From contig CANNFT010000004.1 in NCBI GenBank assembly GCA_947503895.1, positions 1 to 64,000 on the forward strand: a DNA stretch of 64,000 nt, read 5' to 3'. This DNA is from an uncultured Saccharospirillaceae bacterium (GTDB lineage Bacteria; Pseudomonadota; Gammaproteobacteria; Pseudomonadales; Oceanobacteraceae). The notes beneath the pieces are model-generated. The model was not told the DNA's origin. It ran no database searches and worked only from the letters and a program-made list of their open reading frames with translations. A program made the translations under genes and the position numbers. Below are positions 58,425 through 64,000 of the stretch, piece by piece. Within the stretch, counting starts at the first letter, position 1, and every line of letters begins with the position of its first letter.

Positions 58425-59027
58425 TTAAAAATGTATGCCTAATGTGAGTGTGTGCGTTTCCAGGGTCGGATTGACTTCGTAGCGATCAGCGTTGGACATA
58501 TGTTGCCATATGTAGCTGGCAAATGTGTTGTAGGTTAATTTTGAGCGAAGGCCGATGCCATACGTCCATTGAATACGCCCTCCGTATCGTTTACGGCCAA
58601 ATTCATGGCGGGTCATGTAGTGGACTTTCCCGTGTCCAGTAAAATATAGCCGACCTGCGCTCCCGCCTATGGGTATAAATGCGGCGGGCCCCAGCCCATA
58701 TACATAGCCTTTACTGTCCCCTACGTTTAATTGAGAAGCGCTGAGTTCCACGGCGGGTATGAGTAGTGAGCCACTGGAAGGTTGATAGCGTCTCTGGTAG
58801 TAAAATTCTTTTGTGTTGATTGGGAGTATTTGCTTTTCTGCTGGGCTGCCATATCGAAAGCCAATGGCATTCTTCAGTAGCATGCGCTTAATAATGGCAT
58901 CCAGATGAGTGGTTTCTGTCTCAGACGCGACAGCGTTGCCAAAGATACCGATGGTGACCAGAAGGGAGGTGGCAAGCTTAGGCACTCTAATAGGCCCCTT
59001 ATGGGGGGCGAGGCTGAGTGATGCCAT
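58425..59027 (-). CDS. PagL-like lipid A 3-O-deacylase
   Basis: The 200-residue product starts at ATG 59027, four bases after AAGGAGGT; a longer frame to 59177 would swallow that site. It has a signal peptide (LATSLLVTIGIFGNAVAS) and an outer-membrane barrel sequence. The C-terminal SYIWQHMSNADRYEVNPTLE holds the His-x-Ser pair of PagL-type acyloxyacyl hydrolases, and it ends in LGIHF, a barrel insertion signal. It would remove the 3-O acyl chain of lipid A in the outer membrane. It converges on kpsS. Confidence 0.8.
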   Translation of the reverse strand: MASLSLAPHKGPIRVPKLATSLLVTIGIFGNAVASETETTHLDAIIKRMLLKNAIGFRYGSPAEKQILPINTKEFYYQRRYQPSSGSLLIPAVELSASQLNVGDSKGYVYGLGPAAFIPIGGSAGRLYFTGHGKVHYMTRHEFGRKRYGGRIQWTYGIGLRSKLTYNTFASYIWQHMSNADRYEVNPTLETHTLTLGIHF

Positions 59028-59347
59028 GGGACCTCCTTGTATCTCATGATGGGTGACGAATGAATCACCGAAATGGCTTATTGTGAATCTGTATTCCTTA
59101 GTAATGAGTTTAGACAGACTCTGTCGATTTGCTGAATGTGTTTCAAAACGTCTAATTAATTTTACATTCTGTAACACTCGGTATCACAGGCGGTGATAGT
59201 GGTTAGATGTCGCGAATAGGTATGGCGGACTGGTTTTGAGTGATTTTTAATCTTTTTGGAGTGGGAGAGCGTTTTGATCGGCGAGGGCGGTGTGCGACAA
59301 GCACAAAAAAGCCAGCGCGAAGCTGGCTTTTTTATTACTGCTAATTA
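59028..59347. other. Intergenic region upstream of the PagL-like gene
   Basis: The interval holds the PagL-like promoter (not located precisely) and the rpsT terminator at 59305-59333. No gene is seen. Confidence 0.5.
59305..59333. terminator. Strong bidirectional terminator after rpsT
   Basis: AAAAAAGCCAGC (59305-59316) pairs perfectly with 59322-59333 across a five-base loop, with T-runs on both strands. It ends the minus-strand rpsT transcript. Confidence 0.92.
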
Positions 59348-59614
59348 TTAGCCTTTTAGGGCAACAACAGCAGTGTTCAAGCGGCTTTTAATACGAGCAG
59401 CTTTGTTCTTGTGCAAGATACCTTTGGTGACCATTTTGTCAACGTAAGGTGAAGCTTGTACGAACGCAGCTTGCGCTTCTTCGTAGTTCTTGGTCTCGAT
59501 GGCAGCACGTACTTTCTTGATGTATGTGCGAACCATGGAGCGCAGGCTTGCGTTATGCGAGCGACGCTTAACCGCCTGACGAGCGCGTTTACGTGATCCA
59601 GCTGAATTTGCCAC
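59348..59614 (-). CDS. rpsT: 30S ribosomal protein S20
   Basis: The 88-residue basic protein begins ANSAGSRKRARQAVKRRSHN and contains KGILHKNKAARIKSRL, both typical of S20. It starts at GTG 59614 with AAGGAG seven bases upstream. Escherichia coli rpsT also uses a non-ATG start (TTG), which is linked to its autogenous control, so the GTG here may matter. It is divergent from murJ as in pseudomonads. Confidence 0.98.
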   Translation of the reverse strand: MANSAGSRKRARQAVKRRSHNASLRSMVRTYIKKVRAAIETKNYEEAQAAFVQASPYVDKMVTKGILHKNKAARIKSRLNTAVVALKG

Positions 59615-59661
59615 AATCAGGCTCCTTCGGTTATCAGATTAACTAAAATTCAGGGTGCGGC

Positions 59662-59690
59662 ATTATCCTGAGTTGCTGCTTTAATGTCAA
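59662..59690 (-). promoter_or_regulatory. Promoter of rpsT
   Basis: On the minus strand a perfect TTGACA (59690-59685) is 17 bp from GATAAT (59667-59662), five of six to consensus. The leader to the GTG would be about 40 bases. The rest of the 59615-60010 interval contains no supported gene. Confidence 0.85.
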
Positions 59691-60010
59691 CGGCAATTGT
59701 CTAACGTTGCGGTATAACCTTGGGCTGATAGCCAAATAGTGGCTTTCTCATCGGTAGTATGCCTCATCCAAGCTCAAATTCGTTAATATGTGGCTCAGTT
59801 CTTAGTGCCTACCAATCTGAGTGCGAGTCAATATTGGTACCAGTCAAGTGCGCAAGGTATTGCCTTAAACGCTGCTTGTTTTAACGGTAGGCGGGGAATT
59901 CATCTGCTCATCGCAAGAATGCGGCTTGGTCTCGACGCTCAGACTGCCTACAATGCGCGCATTTTTTACATTTAATGAAAGGAACTGCACATTTTGCGGT
60001 GTTCAATAGC

Positions 60011-61726
60011 ATGAGTGACGAATCAAAACCTAATCCATCACTCGATGATGCAGCTAAAAACACACCACCCAAAGCTCCGCTAAACAAGGGTGAGCATGCA
60101 AGCGTGGATGCTGCGCCGTCTTCTGCTGCGCTCGATGCACCTTATACAAGCGGTGCAGGCGATGAAAAAAGTACAGATGCACCCAGAGGAAGCAGTGGGG
60201 GCTTGCTGCGGTCATCTTCCATCGTCAGTGCCATGACATTGTTGTCTCGAGTGCTAGGATTGGTGCGAGACATCATGGTCGCCAGTTACTTTGGCGCTCG
60301 TGCAGATGCTTTTTTTGTGGCCTTTAAAATTCCTAATTTCTTCCGTCGGTTGTTCGCTGAGGGCGCTTTCTCGGTCGCTTTTGTACCCGTGTTGAGCGAG
60401 TACAAAATTCAGCAAGACCATGCATCGGTAAAGGCATTGATCAAAGCGGTTTCTGGCACGTTACTCGCCATTTTAGGTACGTTTACCGTACTCGCGGTGG
60501 CAGCCGCTCCGATACTCACTTGGATTTTTGCACCGGGCTTTTACGATGAACCCATGAAGTTTGGCTTAACCAGTGACTTGCTCCGAATAACGTTTCCTTA
60601 CTTACTGCTCATTTCGCTCACGGCTTTTTATGGCAGCGTACTCAATACCTATGGACAGTTTGCGATTCCGGCAGTGACACCAGTTTTGCTGAATCTTTGT
60701 TTAATTTTGGCGACTTTTTACTTTACCCCATGGTTTGATGAACCGTTAATGGCATTGGCGTGGGGAGTACTGCTAGCGGGTGTCACCCAGCTGGGTTTTC
60801 AGCTTCCTTTTGTCATGAAGCTAGGCTTATTGGCGTTACCCAAACCTGCTTTTGCCGATTCGGGTGTGCGTCGAATATTAACCTTGATGGTGCCGGCGCT
60901 CTTTGGTGTCTCTGTGAGCCAAATAAACCTATTGCTGGATGTGTTGCTGGCCTCTTTTCTGGAGAGTGGCAGTGTCAGTTGGCTATATTACTCCGACCGC
61001 TTGGCGCAGTTGCCACTGGGCATTTTTGCCATTGCCATTGCCGTGGTGATACTGCCAAGCCTGTCACAGAAGCACGCAGCGAAAAACCAACAACACTTTG
61101 CGGCCACATTGGACTGGGGGGTGAGAATGGTATTGCTGATCGGTCTGCCTGCTGCCTTGGCACTGATCGTTCTGGCTGAACCGCTTATGGCCACGATTTT
61201 TTACCGAGGCGAAATCACGGCTTATGATGTTGCAAACATGACTCTGAGCCTACAAGCCTATGGGGCAGGGTTGTTAGCTTTCATGATGATCAAGGTTCTT
61301 GCTCCTGGGTATTTCGCTCGTCAAGACACGAAAACACCGGTGAAGATTGGCATCAAGGCGATGGTGCTGAATATGGCGCTGAATATTCCGCTGGTTTTAA
61401 CGTTGGCGCATACCGGGCTTGCATTGGCGACGACTATTTCCGCTTACTTTAATGCCATACTCCTATTTTGGGGGCTAAAAAAGTTAAAGGTTTATCAGGC
61501 ACAGCCTGGCTGGCAAGTTTGGGTGTTCAGAATCTTGCTAAGTAATGTGGCGATGGTTGCCGCTATTGTGTATTTGAACCCCACCTCTGAGCAGTGGATG
61601 GCCTTTGGGGAGTGGCAACGCATTCAGTGGACGGCCATTTTAGTATCTGCAGGTATTGCATCTTATGCGTTCTTTTTGCTGGTACAGGGTGTGCGGCCTC
61701 GCCAGCTGATGGGGCCGAAGGGGTAA
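60011..61726 (+). CDS. murJ: Lipid II flippase MurJ
   Basis: MurJ flips the peptidoglycan precursor lipid II across the inner membrane. The product of about 571 residues has an MVF/MATE fold with about 14 transmembrane segments, starting at SSSIVSAMTLLSRVLGLVRD and with FKIPNFFRRLFAEGAFSVAFVPV. It is preceded by an unusual hydrophilic extension of about 65 residues rich in Ser, Ala, Asp and Pro. The start could be ATG 60011 or 59975; neither has a good ribosome-binding site, and a start inside the extension cannot be excluded. Confidence 0.94.
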   Translation: MSDESKPNPSLDDAAKNTPPKAPLNKGEHASVDAAPSSAALDAPYTSGAGDEKSTDAPRGSSGGLLRSSSIVSAMTLLSRVLGLVRDIMVASYFGARADAFFVAFKIPNFFRRLFAEGAFSVAFVPVLSEYKIQQDHASVKALIKAVSGTLLAILGTFTVLAVAAAPILTWIFAPGFYDEPMKFGLTSDLLRITFPYLLLISLTAFYGSVLNTYGQFAIPAVTPVLLNLCLILATFYFTPWFDEPLMALAWGVLLAGVTQLGFQLPFVMKLGLLALPKPAFADSGVRRILTLMVPALFGVSVSQINLLLDVLLASFLESGSVSWLYYSDRLAQLPLGIFAIAIAVVILPSLSQKHAAKNQQHFAATLDWGVRMVLLIGLPAALALIVLAEPLMATIFYRGEITAYDVANMTLSLQAYGAGLLAFMMIKVLAPGYFARQDTKTPVKIGIKAMVLNMALNIPLVLTLAHTGLALATTISAYFNAILLFWGLKKLKVYQAQPGWQVWVFRILLSNVAMVAAIVYLNPTSEQWMAFGEWQRIQWTAILVSAGIASYAFFLLVQGVRPRQLMGPKG

Positions 61727-61861
61727 AGCGGGTCATGTTACTGATGCATACACCGTTTTCGTCATCTTTTTCATGGCTTTAAGCAGAACGAGCGTGTCGC
61801 TCTATGGCGCCTATCAGACAGCTTCTTTATAATGCTGTGTTTTGCTTGTTGAAATGATCCC

Positions 61862-62830
61862 ATGAGGCTTTTCCGCGGACTGACCAATCTCAAACCGTTT
61901 ACCGAAGGTTGCGTACTCACGGTGGGTAACTTCGACGGTGTTCATAAAGGGCATCAGCGTGTGCTGGCCAATTTGAATGAAAAAGCCAAGGCGCTGGGTT
62001 TGCCTTCTGTGGTCATGATATTTGAGCCACAACCCAAAGAATGGTTTGACCCGGATCAAGCGCCAGCTCGCTTGTCTGCGCTGTCTGAAAAGTTGTCGTT
62101 ATTGGCTGAAGAGCAGGTCGATGCGGTTGCGATTATGGCCTTTAATGCTCGGTTTCGTGGACTGAGCGCACAAGCCTTTGTGGATCAAGTGTTATTGGCT
62201 GGTTTAAATGTGAAAGCTCTGATCGTAGGTGATGACTTTCGCTTTGGCTGCGATCGCTCTGGTGATTTTCAATTTTTACATCGAGCAGGCGAAGCGCAAG
62301 GCTTTTCAGTAGTAGACACTAAGACCTTGGCGGTAGACGGCGATCGAGTGAGCAGCACGAGATTGCGCGAATGTTTATTGAACGCTGATTTGGAAGAAGC
62401 CTCAAATTTGTTAGGGCGTCCTTATTTTATACAGGGCAAAGTGGCACATGGACAAAAGTTAGGGCGTCAGTTGGGTGTGCCCACAGCCAATATAATTTTA
62501 AAGCGAACAAAAGCACCTTTAGTCGGTGTGTTTGCGGTGACAGCTAAAGTCGTTGGTGTCGCAAGAAACGCTGACGCGGCCGATCACAATACCGGTGATC
62601 GACCAAGCTTTCAGGGTGTAGCCAATATTGGGCTGCGGCCAACGGTGGGAGGGGTCAAACCCATATTAGAAGCCCATTTATTTGATTTTGACGGTGACCT
62701 GTATGGCCAACGCCTACAAGTGACGTTTGAGAAAAAGATTCGAGATGAAAAACGCTTTAATGGTTTAGATGAACTCAAAGCGGCCATCCACAATGATATT
62801 AAACAGGCAAAAGCCTATTTTACTTGCTAA
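61862..62830 (+). CDS. ribF: Bifunctional riboflavin kinase / FMN adenylyltransferase RibF
   Basis: RibF makes FMN and then FAD. The 322-residue product has an N-terminal FAD synthetase domain (VGNFDGVHKGHQRVL, VGDDFRFGCDRSGDF, SSTRLRECL) and a C-terminal riboflavin kinase domain (GKVAHGQKLGRQLGVPTANI, GVANIGLRPTVGG). A short insertion (ADAADHNTGDRPS) breaks the kinase domain loop. It precedes ileS by 18 bp, as in most gammaproteobacteria. Confidence 0.97.
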   Translation: MRLFRGLTNLKPFTEGCVLTVGNFDGVHKGHQRVLANLNEKAKALGLPSVVMIFEPQPKEWFDPDQAPARLSALSEKLSLLAEEQVDAVAIMAFNARFRGLSAQAFVDQVLLAGLNVKALIVGDDFRFGCDRSGDFQFLHRAGEAQGFSVVDTKTLAVDGDRVSSTRLRECLLNADLEEASNLLGRPYFIQGKVAHGQKLGRQLGVPTANIILKRTKAPLVGVFAVTAKVVGVARNADAADHNTGDRPSFQGVANIGLRPTVGGVKPILEAHLFDFDGDLYGQRLQVTFEKKIRDEKRFNGLDELKAAIHNDIKQAKAYFTC

Positions 62831-62848
62831 CGGAAGCGATCAGCCCAC

Positions 62849-64000
62849 ATGACCGATTATAAACACACGCTGAATCTACCGGAAACTGACTTTCCTATGC
62901 GCGGCAATCTCGCCAAGCGTGAGCCAGATATGTTGGCTCGCTGGGAAGAAATGGATCTGTACAAAGCCATTCGTGAAGCTCGTGCTGGTCGTGACAAATT
63001 TATTTTGCACGATGGCCCTCCATACGCAAACGGCGATATTCACATTGGCCACAGCGTCAATAAAATACTCAAAGATATCATCGTCAAAGCCCAGACTCTT
63101 AATGGCAAAGATGCCCCTTACGTGCCGGGTTGGGATTGTCACGGCTTGCCTATAGAACTGAACGTTGAAAAACAAGTGGGCAAAGCAGGCGTAAATGTTG
63201 ACGCAAAAGCATTTCGTGAAAAATGCCGTGAATACGCGATGACGCAGGTAGATGGCCAGCGAACAGATTTTAAACGATTGATGGTATTAGGTGACTGGGA
63301 AAAGCCGTACCTAACCATGAACTTCGAGTTTGAAGCCAACATCATTCGTACCTTGGGTCGCATTCATAAAAATGGCCATGTCAAAAATGGCTTTAAACCT
63401 GTTAATTGGTGTACAGATTGTGGTTCTGCATTAGCAGAAGCAGAAGTGGAATATCAAGATAAAAAATCCATCGCTATTGATGTAGCCTTTGAAGTCCAAA
63501 CACCTGAAAACTTATTAAATAAATTTCAATTCGAATCCGGCAGCGCGGCTGATTATTTGAATCGCAAAACCAGTATTGCCATTTGGACCACAACGCCTTG
63601 GACCTTGCCAGCAAATGAAGCGGTCTCGGTTCATCCAAATTTAGAATATGCACTGGTCGCGTTCCATAACAAAGAAAACGATCAAGACGAACTGGTTATC
63701 TTGGCTTCAGAATTGGTCACTTCTGCTATGGAGCGATATGGATTTGCTGAAGGTGAATATCAAATCGTTGCATTTGCTAAAGGTGCAGACTTCGCACAAA
63801 AAATGGTTGACGGGCAGCGATTGAACGCCGAAGCCGTACTTCAGCATCCTTTCATGCCCGCTGATGATGACGTTCAATCCAATAAATATGTCCCTCTTAT
63901 TACGGGGGAGCATGTCACGGCAGACTCCGGTACGGGTGCCGTACATACCGCACCGATGCATGGTGCGGACGACTACGTCGTCTCCAATGTTTATGGCATA
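62849..64000 (+). CDS. ileS: Isoleucyl-tRNA synthetase IleS, cut by the window end
   Basis: The frame from ATG 62849 runs open to the last base (384 codons), so about 60 percent of the gene lies beyond the window. It begins [20 protein letters not shown] and has the class I HIGH motif in [17 protein letters not shown] near residue 65, with the editing domain entered at [18 protein letters not shown] and continuing to the end of the window. It charges isoleucine to its tRNA. Confidence 0.97.
   Translation, partial: MTDYKHTLNLPETDFPMRGNLAKREPDMLARWEEMDLYKAIREARAGRDKFILHDGPPYANGDIHIGHSVNKILKDIIVKAQTLNGKDAPYVPGWDCHGLPIELNVEKQVGKAGVNVDAKAFREKCREYAMTQVDGQRTDFKRLMVLGDWEKPYLTMNFEFEANIIRTLGRIHKNGHVKNGFKPVNWCTDCGSALAEAEVEYQDKKSIAIDVAFEVQTPENLLNKFQFESGSAADYLNRKTSIAIWTTTPWTLPANEAVSVHPNLEYALVAFHNKENDQDELVILASELVTSAMERYGFAEGEYQIVAFAKGADFAQKMVDGQRLNAEAVLQHPFMPADDDVQSNKYVPLITGEHVTADSGTGAVHTAPMHGADDYVVSNVYGI

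Noticed and set aside
59790..59975. 61-codon plus-strand frame between rpsT and murJ
   Set aside because: It lacks a ribosome-binding site and any recognisable motif, and lies in the promoter-bearing spacer.

Overview
The window looks like a chromosome segment from a marine gammaproteobacterium related to Pseudomonadales/Oceanospirillales. The basis is gene order: mpl-ubiX, then proA-nadD-rsfS-rlmH-mrdA-rodA-mltB-rlpA-dacA-ybeD-lipB-lipA, then ispB/rplU-rpmA-obgE-proB and rpsT/murJ-ribF-ileS. All of these follow the pseudomonad arrangement, in which proA and proB are unlinked. I could not identify the species. No rRNA, tRNA or CRISPR array was seen.

Positions 1-12,400 hold nitrogen and accessory genes. 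Assimilatory nitrite reductase (nirBD, minus strand) and a nitrate/nitrite transporter followed by a fused phosphatase-kinase (plus strand) are divergent. Each unit has a canonical sigma-54 promoter with NtrC-like boxes, so they probably form one nitrogen-limitation regulon. Between them lie a small secreted cysteine-rich protein and a GH114-like secreted glycosidase. A degenerate subtilisin-like lipoprotein follows. A direct repeat with 121-bp period touches the nirD stop codon at the left edge.

Positions 12,500-21,500 carry two single-lobe PstS-like periplasmic proteins around a porin, then mpl, ubiX, two small hypothetical genes, a thrombospondin-type-3 calcium-binding protein, and two overlapping membrane proteins whose GGDEF domains have lost the signature.

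Positions 21,700-41,600 are mostly housekeeping: proline and NAD synthesis, ribosome silencing and 23S methylation, cell elongation (PBP2, RodA, MltB, RlpA, DacA), lipoate synthesis, an AlgP/histone-H1-like protein, DsbD, octaprenyl diphosphate synthase, L21, L27, Obg and ProB.

Positions 41,600-58,400 form a group 2 (ABC-transporter dependent) capsule locus inserted between proB and rpsT. Export genes kpsM, kpsT, kpsE and kpsD are followed by one AT-rich gene for a 1409-residue protein. It combines a GT2 glycosyltransferase, a TagF/CDP-glycerol glycerophosphotransferase-like domain and a TPR tail, which suggests a teichoic-acid-like capsule polymer. After it come galU, a truncated IS256-family transposase, an inverted glycosyltransferase gene, kdsA, kpsC and kpsS. 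KdsA supplies Kdo and KpsC/KpsS build the Kdo linker. Three otherwise unrelated proteins of this locus (KpsE, the polymerase, the inverted glycosyltransferase) share a 16-residue basic/aromatic peptide that may be a common docking or membrane-anchoring tag.

Positions 58,400-64,000 return to conserved genes (rpsT, murJ, ribF, ileS cut by the window end), preceded by a PagL-like lipid A deacylase gene.
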